From an uncultured Bacteroidales bacterium (GTDB lineage Bacteria; Bacteroidota; Bacteroidia; Bacteroidales; ML635J-15), in assembly GCA_937982115.1 (NCBI GenBank), contig CALJNE010000004.1:1-64000 (forward strand): a DNA stretch of 64,000 nt, written 5' to 3'. The position numbers and the translations under genes were made by a program. Positions 39,673 to 50,016 of this stretch are shown piece after piece; within the stretch, counting starts at the first letter, position 1, and each line of letters starts with the position of its first letter. The notes under the pieces were generated by a model, which ran no database searches, had not been told where the DNA came from, and was given only the letters and a program-made list of their open reading frames with translations.

Positions 39673-41034
39673 TTAGTTTATACGAATAAGTCTTAAATTT
39701 TCGAACTCAAAGCTTTTTATATTTTGTTCGTTTTGTGGGATATAATAAATTTTACCCGAAACAAAAAACAGAGAAGTTTCATCAACTAAAGATTTAAACA
39801 ATCCAAAAAACGGATCTTGATATTCCGCAACGCGAAAACTAATGGTTTGGTCGCCTTTACCTTCGATGAAAATATCTTTTTCAAAAATTAGATATTGTTG
39901 TTTTTTGTCGGCTCCAACAAGTTTACGTAAACTAATTTTTGAATCACGTGAAACTTCCAACTCTACTTTTTTTATTGTAAAAGAATTCTGAGATATTACT
40001 CTCAACGGTATAAACCATTCACTATATTTCTGAAACAAATCCGACCACTGTCTCACTCTCAAAGGCTCATTTACAAACAATCTTATTGTGTTTTCATCAT
40101 CAGGAATATTAAGTTTTATGCTGATGGTTTTATTTAAAATAGTCTGGTCAATATAAATAAATTCGGTTTCATTGTTTTTGCAATAGTCAACATCATAAAA
40201 AATTTCCAGTTGTTTTTGGTCTTTCAAAAATTGTTTTTTTATCAATGTAGCACAATTAGACTCAAAACGAAAATCCTGATTTAGTTTTAAAACTTTATTT
40301 TGTGATATTAAAGCCAAAATAAGATGCCCACGTTTGTTAGTCAGCACTTCAAATCTTAAATCCTCTAAATAATTTGTGGCATTTTCAGCAATTATTTTAG
40401 CTTTAGTTTTGCGAGTACCGGTAAAAATATTGCTAAGTGCTTCTGCTTTTCTCTTTATTGAGGCAATAGCAAAAACATCATCGGTTTCATAAAGTTCATT
40501 TTCTATGGCATTAAGTTCGTTAGTGAAAGCCTGGTCTGTTTTTTCCCACTCGCTAATAAGTTTTTCCAATTCGGAATTAGGAAAAGGATAAATCAAATGA
40601 TAATGAATTTTAAATGTCCCGTCGGGATATTTCTTTTTTTCCCAGTAATACTCAGAAACTTTTGAAATGCTGATACCTCTTAAAGAATTAAAAAAATCAG
40701 TTACAATTTTAGTACTCACATCAGTACTTTGAGCATATTTTGACATTTCGTTTATGATCTGTTCGGATATTTGCATATTTGTTTCAGAAAAAATATTCAC
40801 AGCAACAGAAGAAACGATTTTTTCACGAACTTTTCGCATTGCATCTTCCTGTGCTTTCTCGTGAGTCTCACCAATTCCTTCAACAATTATGCTTCCACGC
40901 TGTATACCGTATATCCATTCAGGTTTTTCTTTAGAAGATTTTTGAACAACCCTTGGCATCTGACAGGAAAATATTGTTATAGTTATTATTAAACCTGATA
41001 GTATGATTTTTAGACCGTGTAAAATTTTCACCAT
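39673..41034 (-). CDS. LPP20-like lipoprotein
   Basis: Lipobox ITIFSCQMP; EWIYGIQRGSIIVEGIGETHEKAQEDAMRKVREKIVSSVAVNI resembles LPP20. Confidence 0.6.
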   Translation of the reverse strand: MVKILHGLKIILSGLIITITIFSCQMPRVVQKSSKEKPEWIYGIQRGSIIVEGIGETHEKAQEDAMRKVREKIVSSVAVNIFSETNMQISEQIINEMSKYAQSTDVSTKIVTDFFNSLRGISISKVSEYYWEKKKYPDGTFKIHYHLIYPFPNSELEKLISEWEKTDQAFTNELNAIENELYETDDVFAIASIKRKAEALSNIFTGTRKTKAKIIAENATNYLEDLRFEVLTNKRGHLILALISQNKVLKLNQDFRFESNCATLIKKQFLKDQKQLEIFYDVDYCKNNETEFIYIDQTILNKTISIKLNIPDDENTIRLFVNEPLRVRQWSDLFQKYSEWFIPLRVISQNSFTIKKVELEVSRDSKISLRKLVGADKKQQYLIFEKDIFIEGKGDQTISFRVAEYQDPFFGLFKSLVDETSLFFVSGKIYYIPQNEQNIKSFEFENLRLIRIN

Positions 41035-41212
41035 AACTAAAAAATTTTAATTTATCAAAAATACTTAATCAAAAATTATTCCCAAAAATAGTTTAACAAA
41101 AATATTAAACTCCAACTTGTTGATTAACAAAATATTAATATTATAAAAACATCTACTTAATGTAGGTTGAAGAAATTTTTATAATTTTGCGGGCTAATTT
41201 AAAGACGAGAAT

Positions 41213-42475
41213 ATGACTTCTAACGCATTGAAAATCAACGTAAATTCTGAAATAGGGAAATTAAATGCAGTAATATTACACACTCCAGGAGCAGAAATCC
41301 AGAATATGACCCCGGAAAACGCCGAAAGAGCATTGTATAGCGACATTTTAAACCTCCATGTTGCACAAATTGAATACAAACAATTATCGGGAGTACTTGA
41401 AAAAGTGACAAAAATCTATCAGGTAAGAGAACTGCTGGAAGATATTTTGAAAAATAACAGAGTTAAAGAAACTTTAATAGAAAAGATTTGTAAAAACGAA
41501 AACGTGTCGTTTCAGAAATGTGCACTTGATGAACTTGATAACAAGGAATTAGCAAGGCAACTAATTGAAGGCGTTTTACTGAAAAAAGAAACCCTCTCTG
41601 ATTTTTTAAGTAAAAAAAGATATTTATTGCAGCCATTACACAATTTCTTTTTTACTCGCGACGCTGCTATTTCGATAAACGAAAAAGTGCTAATTGCCCG
41701 CATGGCAAATAAAGTGAGAGAAAGAGAATCTATGATAATGCAGGCAATATTTGATTTCCATCCTGCATTTTCCACAACAACAATAAACCCTGTTGAAGAT
41801 AAATTTTTCTCAGAAAACATAAAAATAGAAGGCGGAGATATTCTTGTTGCTCGCGAAGATGTTTTGCTAATTGGAATTGGATCACGTACAACACCTCAAG
41901 GTGTTGACTTTATTCTTAGAAGGTTAAAAGAAAAAAAGATGAACATGAGTATAATAGTTCAAGAATTACCGCTCAGTCCGGAATCATTTATTCACCTTGA
42001 TATGGTATTCACTTTCCTCGACAAAAATAAATGCATGATCTATGAACCGATAATTACTCGTCCGAATAAATATCAAACAGTATTGATTTCTGTTGACAAC
42101 GGAAAAGTAAAAATCTCCGAAAAAACTAATTTACTTAAAGCAACTAAAGAATTAGGTTTTGACCTAGAACCTATTTACTGCGGCGGAACAGAGGATTCAT
42201 GGATACAACAAAGAGAACAATGGCACAGCGGAGCAAATTTCTTTGCTTTTGCCCCCGGAAAAGTAATTGGTTACGAGCGTAATGTTTATACCATTGAAGA
42301 ACTCTCAAAACACGGCTTCGAAGTATTAAAAGCAGAAGATATAATCAATAATAAAGTACATCCCGATAATTACGATAAATGCGTTGTAACAATTGCAGGA
42401 TCTGAATTATCAAGAGGAGGCGGAGGTGCAAGATGTATGACAATGCCAATTAATCGAGAAAATATCGAATGGTAG
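41213..42475 (+). CDS. arcA: Arginine deiminase
   Basis: LNAVILHTPGAEIQNMTPEN, LHNFFFTRDAAI, IEGGDILVAREDVLLIGIGSRTTPQGVDFI, GGGGARCMTMPI. Confidence 0.93.
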   Translation: MTSNALKINVNSEIGKLNAVILHTPGAEIQNMTPENAERALYSDILNLHVAQIEYKQLSGVLEKVTKIYQVRELLEDILKNNRVKETLIEKICKNENVSFQKCALDELDNKELARQLIEGVLLKKETLSDFLSKKRYLLQPLHNFFFTRDAAISINEKVLIARMANKVRERESMIMQAIFDFHPAFSTTTINPVEDKFFSENIKIEGGDILVAREDVLLIGIGSRTTPQGVDFILRRLKEKKMNMSIIVQELPLSPESFIHLDMVFTFLDKNKCMIYEPIITRPNKYQTVLISVDNGKVKISEKTNLLKATKELGFDLEPIYCGGTEDSWIQQREQWHSGANFFAFAPGKVIGYERNVYTIEELSKHGFEVLKAEDIINNKVHPDNYDKCVVTIAGSELSRGGGGARCMTMPINRENIEW

Positions 42476-42749
42476 AAAAATTCTAATACAAAGTTTTTCA
42501 ATCACAGATTAGTTATATTAGATTGTTTACTTTCTATTATGTGTATGTTAATGGAATTTAAGCTATTCTTTATTTTTTTAGATAGAAATTATTATTTGTT
42601 CAGTTCAACGATAATTATTTGAACGAGGCATTGATTATTAGCAAATATAACGTTGAAATAATTAAAAATCATTCAGGAATTTCGGTTAACCTTTTAAATT
42701 TAAAATTTATTGAACCCTGCGAAAAGTGTCGCTTTAATTTTAGGAGTTT

Positions 42750-43739
42750 TTAATTATAATTATAAACTAAATTTTCATTAAAATCAACTTTAAACCTTAT
42801 GTTATTTGATTTCCATTTACGTTTTATCGCAACATATTCATCCAAACTTAAAGAATTTATGTGAAGAAAATCCTGATATAAAATCTCCATCTTCAAATAT
42901 TTTATCCAAGCAAGTCTCACCTCCAACAGCTTATAATAATTCGGAACAGATTTTAAACTTTTAAGAAAAGAATAAAAATTAGCATATACCTGCAAGTACT
43001 TCGTGGCAACTCCTCGCATAAACCGATTTATAAATTCTTTAAATTCCTCAACTTTGTACCCGTGCATTTTCAAACTATTCTCCAACCTCCTGATTTTTAT
43101 AGTGCTATTTTTCTCTTTTATCAATTGTTTAACATCGTCAATTAAAATTTTTTCATCATCCTTAAAAAATAATAAAGATTTATTCGCAACTCTGCCAGAA
43201 AAACGTTCGTGAAAATCTTTACTTATACTATCTCCAACGTTAATAAACTTAAACTCAGTTAATCGGCTATCAGTAATAGAACACAAATTAACTTTCTGTA
43301 ATTTTTTCTTGATGCTCCGAGTAGCTTGCTTACGTCCTTTTTCACTAAAATTAAAACTTACTTTATTGGCAATCGTTACCGACTCGTAATCCTGCTTAAC
43401 TAATTGCAAAGCTATAAAAATCTTGTGTCGCCAGTCAAAAGCGGTTAAAATACTAATTCCAAATTTATTAGAAATATTTTTTATCGTCAAAACTTCCCCA
43501 CTATTAAACATATCAAATAATTGCAAAAATTTCTCTTTCTTATTTATGTAATGAATGCTGCTCCCACTCGTCGGAATGAAAGTACGACGACATATTTTGC
43601 ATCTATATCTCGAGACATTTACGTATTTTCCAAACTTAACAAAATGTTTACTTCCACAATGAGGACATTCCTTGATTGGCAGATTCACAATTTCTTGCGG
43701 GAATGGATTGCGTTTTGGTTTTTTAGGTTTTTGGTTCAT
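42750..43739 (-). CDS. IS1595/ISXO2-like zinc-ribbon protein, apparently lacking catalytic residues (paralog of 413-1450)
   Basis: CPHCGSKHFVKFGKYVNVSRYRCKICRRTFIPTSGSSIHYINKK; ISILTAFDWRHKI; RGVATKYLQVYANFY; co-linear with the 413-1450 product. Confidence 0.7.
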   Translation of the reverse strand: MNQKPKKPKRNPFPQEIVNLPIKECPHCGSKHFVKFGKYVNVSRYRCKICRRTFIPTSGSSIHYINKKEKFLQLFDMFNSGEVLTIKNISNKFGISILTAFDWRHKIFIALQLVKQDYESVTIANKVSFNFSEKGRKQATRSIKKKLQKVNLCSITDSRLTEFKFINVGDSISKDFHERFSGRVANKSLLFFKDDEKILIDDVKQLIKEKNSTIKIRRLENSLKMHGYKVEEFKEFINRFMRGVATKYLQVYANFYSFLKSLKSVPNYYKLLEVRLAWIKYLKMEILYQDFLHINSLSLDEYVAIKRKWKSNNIRFKVDFNENLVYNYN

Positions 43740-44230
43740 TTTATAACGTTTTTCAATTAAAAAATCAAAATTTCAACACATATTTATAATAAAATATAAT
43801 TTTAAAAAAACATCTTTCCGATTCATAAATATTTCATCAAAATTAAATAAAAAATACACTTCCAAAATTACAAGATTCCTTGATTGGCAGGTTCACAATT
43901 TCTTGCGGGAATGGATTGCGTTTTACTTTTTTCTTTGTCTGGTTCATTTTTTAAAGGTTTTACTATTAACAAATTTTTGCAAATGTAATAAAAGAATCGA
44001 AATTTCAACACATTTTTGTAATAAATTATAATATTTAAAAAAAACACCTCTCCGATTCATAAATACATCATCAAATTTTAATAAAATAAAAACTACTCTC
44101 CCATTATTATAGCATTCCTTAATTGGCAAGTCCACAATTTCTTGCTGGAAAGTATTTCGTTCTACTTTTTTAGGTTTCTGATTCATCTTTTGAATGATTT
44201 TAGATTAAAACAAAAAACAACACATATTTA
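43671..44230. repeat. Tandem decayed repeats of the promoter plus first ~24 codons of the 42750-43739 gene (three units including the intact gene)
   Basis: CTTGATTGGCAG.TTCACAATTTCTTGCGGGAATGGATTGCGTTTT at 43671 recurs at 43879 and, more diverged, at 44118; the non-coding TTTCAACACAT...TTTAAAAAAAACA.CT.TCCGATTCATAAATA block is also repeated. Confidence 0.85.
43944..44186 (-). pseudogene. Truncated N-terminal copy of the IS1595-like gene
   Basis: MNQKPKKVERNTFQQEIVDLPIKEC matches the intact MNQKPKKPKRNPFPQEIVNLPIKEC, then diverges at the first zinc-ribbon Cys. Confidence 0.75.
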
Positions 44231-44772
44231 TAATTTATTATTATTTTTTCATTGATTCCTTTATTTTTTAAAATATTTTCAAAATTTAACAAAAATTGTA
44301 ATTATTTAGCTGCCCTACAAAGTTAAAAAATTTTTATTCTAATCAGGCTTTTAGTTATTCAAAAATGTTTCTATTATTTTTCCTTTCAAAAGAAACAACC
44401 CTTTCAATCCTGCCATGAACTTTTGCTCCTTGAGAAGAACGGAAACAGTTTGATATTTTGATTTTTTAACCCGAATTAAGCACAGAAATGAAAAGAACTA
44501 TAGCTTAGTATTTTAGGAATAGAATCAGTCAGGATTAAATCTCAACACAATGTATATCTTGTAGGACTTTAGGCAAATTTTGCATTTTTTAATACAGAAT
44601 TTGGGTCTAAATTTATAAAAAAGAAGACAAAAAAGATTCCTTAAAACAAATATAGAATCCATCATATATTTTAATTAAACAACCAACCGACTAACTGATA
44701 AACTAAATAACTAAAAAAAACTTCCATTACTATTGAAAAATATCTTACATTTATACTGAAAAAAATAAAAAT

Positions 44773-45129
44773 ATGATAACACAACAGGTATTTTCAAGTG
44801 TAATTGACAGTCAACAAAATAGTTATTTTACAAAAAACACAGGAATTGAACGAGAAATATTAAAACAAATTCCGCAAGCAAGTGGTTTTGCAAGCATTAT
44901 TACAGGTTTAAGAAGATGTGGCAAAAGTACTTTATTATTACAGGTAAAAGAAAAATATTTTAAGGGAGAGGGGATATTTTTAAACTTCGATGATCCTCGT
45001 TTAGCGGGGATGCAAAAAAATGATTGGGAGAGATTGTATGCTGTGGTAAAAAACCGTAACACAAATATACTTTTTCAGAAAAGCAGATTTAAACATAAGT
45101 GTACTCCCCGCCTGGCAATGGATTATTGA
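44773..45129 (+). pseudogene. N-terminal fragment of AAA_14/DUF4143-type ATPase
   Basis: SGFASIITGLRRCGKSTLLLQVKE (Walker A), GIFLNFDDPRLAG; frame ends at 118 aa without the rest of the ATPase or DUF4143 region. Confidence 0.7.
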
Positions 45130-45294
45130 AACCACAAAAACCTAATTTTTTACTTTTCGCATCAAGTTCCGGCGGCAATTAAAAATCGTTGCATCCTGTT
45201 AAACTCAAACAAAAGGAGATTTATTCACCTTAATGTAAAAAATTTATTTAAAATTTGCTTTACATTTGCATCCGTATAAATTGATAATTACACA

Positions 45295-46149
45295 ATGTTG
45301 AGTCTAAAAATTAAATCCGAGATTTTTGAATTACGCAAACCTCTCGTAATGGGGATTGTAAATGTTAATGAAGATTCGTTTTATAAAAACAGCAGAGTAT
45401 CGAGTGTAGATGACACTTATGATAAAATATCACGTATGTTTGAAGAAGGTGCTGATATGATAGATATCGGAGCCATGTCATCCAGACCGGGAGCTGAATT
45501 GATAAATGCGGAAGAAGAATGGAAAAGACTTGAACCAATTTTAAAAATAATTCAAAAGAGGTTTTCGGATAAAATATTTTCTCTCGACACAATTAATTCT
45601 GAAACTGCCCGCAGAGCAATCTTAGATTACGGAATTGATATTATTAACGATATCAGTAGCGGTGAAATTGACACTAAAATGCCCGAAGTTGTGGCAGAAT
45701 ATTCCGTACCATACATTATTATGCACATGAGAGGTGTTCCCGCAACAATGAACACTCTCACACAATACGATAATTTTCCCGGAGATATAATAAAATACTT
45801 TTCCGAAAAAATTATTTTTTTACACTCCCTCGGAATTCACGATATAATTATTGACCCGGGTTTCGGATTCTCGAAAACTCTCGACCAAAACTATAACTTA
45901 CTCAAAAATCTTGACAGTTTTAAAATTTTTGAACGACCAATACTCGCAGGGATAAGCAGAAAATCAATGATATACAGATTTTTGAATATAACCCCAGAAG
46001 AATCATTGAATGCTACTACCGCCTTGCATGTTTACTGTCTTGAAAAAGGAGCAAACATATTAAGGGTTCATGATGTTAAAGAAGCACAACAAGTTGTAAA
46101 ATTGTTTTTGAAATTAAATGATAATAACATTTATTCATTGATGTCATAA
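45295..46149 (+). CDS. folP: Dihydropteroate synthase
   Basis: LVMGIVNVNEDSFY, DIGAMSSRPGA, IIIDPGFGFSKTLDQNY, AGISRKSMI, LRVHDVKEA. Confidence 0.93.
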   Translation: MLSLKIKSEIFELRKPLVMGIVNVNEDSFYKNSRVSSVDDTYDKISRMFEEGADMIDIGAMSSRPGAELINAEEEWKRLEPILKIIQKRFSDKIFSLDTINSETARRAILDYGIDIINDISSGEIDTKMPEVVAEYSVPYIIMHMRGVPATMNTLTQYDNFPGDIIKYFSEKIIFLHSLGIHDIIIDPGFGFSKTLDQNYNLLKNLDSFKIFERPILAGISRKSMIYRFLNITPEESLNATTALHVYCLEKGANILRVHDVKEAQQVVKLFLKLNDNNIYSLMS

Positions 46150-46206
46150 ACGAAATAATTTATAGTAAATCTTATTTTTTGTTTAATTTTGCAAAAAACA
46201 TTGTAA

Positions 46207-46995
46207 ATGATTAATGGATTTATCACCATAAGATTTCTTGATGTTTTAGATATTTTGCTTGTAGCATTTCTCCTATATCAGATATATCTTCTGATTCGCG
46301 GAACGGTTGCAATAAAGATTTTTATTGGCATTTTTTTAATTTATTTATTCTGGCTTTTCGTACGCACTCTAAAGATGGAACTAATAAGCGAGATTATCGG
46401 TCAATTTATGGGCGTTGGAGTAATTGCTCTTATTGTAGTGTTTCATCAGGAAATAAGACAATTTTTGTTAATTGTAGGAAACAAATACACCGAGAATAAC
46501 AAAATCAACATTTTAAAATCATCGAGATTTCACTCCGGCTTCAGTACTGTAAGTATAGATAAAATTTGTACTGCTGCCGTAGAAATGGCTTTCTCACGAA
46601 CCGGAGCTTTATTAGTAATTTCAAGAGAAAATGCACTTAAAGTTTTCGCAGAGCAGGGAGTAATTTTAAATGCAGATATTTCAGTACCACTCATAAAAAG
46701 CATCTTTTTTAAAGATAGCCCTCTGCATGACGGAGCCGTAATTCTTGAAAACAATAAAATCCTTGCTGCAAAATGCATATTGCCGGTAACTGCTAAAACA
46801 GACCTGCCTGTTGACTACGGATTACGACACAGAAGTGGTATTGGAATGAGTGAAATTAGCGATACTCTCGTAATTATCATAAGCGAACAAACCGGAAATA
46901 TTTCAGTAGCTCGTTCCGGAAAAATTCATAAAATAACTAGTCCTGAGCGTTTGAAAAAAATTGTATTTGGATATTTATCCAGAACAGATAGCTGA
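46207..46995 (+). CDS. cdaA: Diadenylate cyclase (DisA_N domain)
   Basis: Three N-terminal TM helices; catalytic LHDGAVIL and GLRHRSGIG; adjacent to folP. Confidence 0.94.
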   Translation: MINGFITIRFLDVLDILLVAFLLYQIYLLIRGTVAIKIFIGIFLIYLFWLFVRTLKMELISEIIGQFMGVGVIALIVVFHQEIRQFLLIVGNKYTENNKINILKSSRFHSGFSTVSIDKICTAAVEMAFSRTGALLVISRENALKVFAEQGVILNADISVPLIKSIFFKDSPLHDGAVILENNKILAAKCILPVTAKTDLPVDYGLRHRSGIGMSEISDTLVIIISEQTGNISVARSGKIHKITSPERLKKIVFGYLSRTDS

Positions 46996-47061
46996 GAATC
47001 TAACTGATTTTTATTTTCACAAATTTCTTTAACCCTACTTAAATTTTGACACAAATATTAT

Positions 47062-49053
47062 TTACTTTATTTCTCTTTTAAAATTAAAAATATCTGCTCC
47101 TTCAATCTTTTGAGATTTTAATGCAGAAGTAAAAATACTTTTTATATTTTGATGCGAGTTTTCATATTTAAGGTCTATCAAAAATTTATAAAAGCCCTTT
47201 TCTTTTAACTTTTGAATGTTATGAGTTATTGAAACCGGTTTTTCGGGACAAATAACAGTAAAATTATGTCGGATATATTTTCGGAAATTCCTTTTTTCAA
47301 AATCTGCGAAATAGTCTTTCAATTTTATTGGTTGTCGTGAATAAAACAATTCCGGATAAAAATAAACAGGAACAATTCCACTTTTATACTTCCCTGTTAT
47401 AAGATTAGGATAATCATTCTCAAAAGGATAAATATATTCTTTAAATCCCGATTTTCGAATAAAATCAATTGCAATATCATTGAATAAATAAATATTCTCG
47501 TTTGCAAGAAATAAACTTTTTTGTGGAATAATCTCAATTTGGGAAATATTTGAAAGTGAAAACCCGCAACCTGTTTTTCTATAGATTTCCAAAAGTTTTT
47601 TTTTCCAATAATTTTCCTTTACAGAGCTTATGAAAGAAGGTATTTCAAAATAAATAGCAACATTTCCAGGTAAATTTCGGCAAATCTTGAGAAATTCCTC
47701 ATCAACATTTAATTTTCGGGGACTAAATATTATAGCTTTAATCCCTTTGAAGTTGTAATTTTGAAGTTGCTCGACTTGGGAAACACGTATGAAAATTTCT
47801 GATTTTTTTTCGTTAGTTTTTATTTGAGTCTTTTGTTTAAATTTATCATTGATGAGCTTTAATCTTTGATTAGAAATAAGATTAATCTTTTTGTTCAAAA
47901 TTTTAAGTTTTGTTACAGGTTTATATACCTTTCCGGCAGAAATATAAACTTTATCGCCCGGTTTTAAAGATAGACCTTTATCAATAAAAAGTCTGAAAAC
48001 AACATCACTAATCTTGCTTAGTTTATTTATTTTAATCAAAATACCTTCTTTATCGTCAGCACTTCTAATTCTAAGCTGATATCCAACTTCCATATTTTGA
48101 GATGACCTTAAATCAAAAAAATTGGAATTTACATTTAATATTTCTCCTGCAAAAATACCTGTGCCGGACAATTCAGAAACAGGATTTTTCAAATTTCTAC
48201 CTGCAAACCATTGCATTTTTGGTCGAGAAAAATCGGTTTTAAGAATTTCTTTGGCTTCCTCAATTTTTGAATGATTATCTATTACCATTCTATAAGCCTT
48301 TGCAACAGAAAAAACGTAATCGGAATTTTTAAGTCGGCCTTCAACCTTTAGCGAATTGATTTTTAATTCAGAAAACTTAGGTATAAAATCAATCAGTTGA
48401 TAATCTTTTAAACTAAAAGGGGTAATATTTTGGTTCTGGCTTATAAATTCACGTCTGCAAACCTGAGCACATTTCCCTCTATTAGCACTAAATCCCCCAT
48501 AATAAGAACTAAATAAACATTTTCCCGAAAAAGAATAACAAAGAGCTCCATGCACAAAAATTTCCAACTCAATCTCTGAATGTTTTGAGCAAAATTCTAT
48601 TTCTTTCATCGTCAATTCCCGAGAAAGAATTACACGTTTTACTCCGTTTTTTTTGAGGAATTTGGTTCCAGAAACATTATGAAAACCCATCTGGGTGCTG
48701 GCATGAATTACAAGTTGAGGATAAAAATTTCTGATTAGATTTATAGTCCCAAAATCTTGAACAATTACAGCATCTGGCTTTAATTGAGAAATAATATCAA
48801 CAGTTTTTATAAGTTCTAATGTTTCGGTATTTTTCACAACCGTATTCAAAGTGATATAAACTTTTTTGTTTTTAGAATGAGCAAAGGCTATTGCAGAGGC
48901 AGCCTCATTAAAGCTAAAATTCCTTGCACGAGCTCGGGCATTAAAATTTTGCAATCCGAAATACACAGCGTCGGCTCCTCCCTCCAGAGCAGCAACAAAA
49001 TTTTCGACATTCCCTGCCGGTAATAGTAATTCAGGTTTGAACATAAATAACAT
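47062..49053 (-). CDS. Peptidase U32 family protein
   Basis: ELLLPAGNVENFVAALEGGADAVYFGLQNFNARARA; VHGALCYSFSGKCLFSSYYGG.SANRGKCAQVCRREF. Confidence 0.92.
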   Translation of the reverse strand: MLFMFKPELLLPAGNVENFVAALEGGADAVYFGLQNFNARARARNFSFNEAASAIAFAHSKNKKVYITLNTVVKNTETLELIKTVDIISQLKPDAVIVQDFGTINLIRNFYPQLVIHASTQMGFHNVSGTKFLKKNGVKRVILSRELTMKEIEFCSKHSEIELEIFVHGALCYSFSGKCLFSSYYGGFSANRGKCAQVCRREFISQNQNITPFSLKDYQLIDFIPKFSELKINSLKVEGRLKNSDYVFSVAKAYRMVIDNHSKIEEAKEILKTDFSRPKMQWFAGRNLKNPVSELSGTGIFAGEILNVNSNFFDLRSSQNMEVGYQLRIRSADDKEGILIKINKLSKISDVVFRLFIDKGLSLKPGDKVYISAGKVYKPVTKLKILNKKINLISNQRLKLINDKFKQKTQIKTNEKKSEIFIRVSQVEQLQNYNFKGIKAIIFSPRKLNVDEEFLKICRNLPGNVAIYFEIPSFISSVKENYWKKKLLEIYRKTGCGFSLSNISQIEIIPQKSLFLANENIYLFNDIAIDFIRKSGFKEYIYPFENDYPNLITGKYKSGIVPVYFYPELFYSRQPIKLKDYFADFEKRNFRKYIRHNFTVICPEKPVSITHNIQKLKEKGFYKFLIDLKYENSHQNIKSIFTSALKSQKIEGADIFNFKREIK

Positions 49054-49425
49054 TTAACTGCAAAGTTAAATAGAGAATCTCTAAAAAACTATTTTATTGA
49101 AATGTTTTACACATTTTTAAAAATAAAATTTTTCCACATTATTTTGTAATAGAGAATTAAAAAGTTTCATCTTACTCGATATTGTTGTTCGGGTTAAATA
49201 AATTTATTCCTTTAGTGGTAATTATTTGTCCCTTTTTCCTTTTTACCTTTCACAAATTTTTTACAACATTATTTTGAATAAGAATGTTTTATCTATTTTT
49301 AATTAAGGAATTGCAATGAAAAATAAGCCAATATTAAATCAAAATTTTGTAAAAAATCACGCATTTTTTTCTTGAATTTTCTTTTGTGTTAAAAATTTTG
49401 TTAATTTTGTTAGTGAAATAACATT

Positions 49426-49821
49426 TTGAAATCTTTTATTATGAAACATTACATTTGTCCAAAATGCAGGGGTTATTTAAGTGTTGATAATGAAATCATT
49501 TTCATTACGAAAACCAATAACCATGATACAGCAATGGTATTATTAAGTGCAGAATTAGGAAATTACGGATTCCGAAAAAATTCTAATGTAAATTTTGAAC
49601 CGGGAGACCATGTAAATTTTATTTGTCCGCTTTGTTACGAAAATCTTAATGCAGAAGATGTTGATCAAAACCTTGCTAAAGTAACAATGGTTGAAGAAGA
49701 CGGTACTGAAGTGAATGTATTATTTTCAAAAATAGTTGGAGAAAAATGTACATATTCAATTCACGAAAAAGGCATACAAGCCTTTGGTGATGATGCGGAT
49801 AAGTACATCTCCAAGTTGTAG
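49426..49821 (+). CDS. Hypothetical zinc-ribbon protein (two CxxC knuckles)
   Basis: YICPKCRGYL and FICPLCYENL. Confidence 0.6.
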   Translation: MKSFIMKHYICPKCRGYLSVDNEIIFITKTNNHDTAMVLLSAELGNYGFRKNSNVNFEPGDHVNFICPLCYENLNAEDVDQNLAKVTMVEEDGTEVNVLFSKIVGEKCTYSIHEKGIQAFGDDADKYISKL

Positions 49822-49845
49822 TTTTTTGCCACACGAAAAATTGAA

Positions 49846-49864
49846 GAGGCTAATCAATAGCCTC
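49846..49864 (+). terminator. Intrinsic terminator
   Basis: GAGGCTA-ATCAA-TAGCCTC followed by TTTTTT. Confidence 0.8.
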
Positions 49865-50016
49865 TTTTTTATTTTTAATTATCGTTTGAATTCAAAAATT
49901 AAATCTAATTATTCCATTTTAACATTTTTTTATCCTAAAATTTGGGGTGATTTAGCATTTTTGTATTTTTGAAAAAAATTTGAACTATCGGTTTAATAAT
50001 TATAAAATTTAATAAT

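Noticed and set aside
41213-42475. Arginine deiminase as part of an arcABC pathway
   Set aside because: No arcB, arcC or arcD neighbours in the window, so only the single enzyme is called.
42594-42752. Open frame ending ...NVEIIKNHSGISVNLLNLKFIEPCEKCRFNFRSF with a CxxC
   Set aside because: No in-frame ATG, ~50 codons and no family match by eye; could be a remnant but not supportable.
44676-44716. Quasi-periodic AACCAACC/GACTAACT/GATAAACT/AAATAACT stretch
   Set aside because: Imperfect, short and in AT-rich intergenic DNA; no spacer/repeat architecture, so not CRISPR or a clear satellite.
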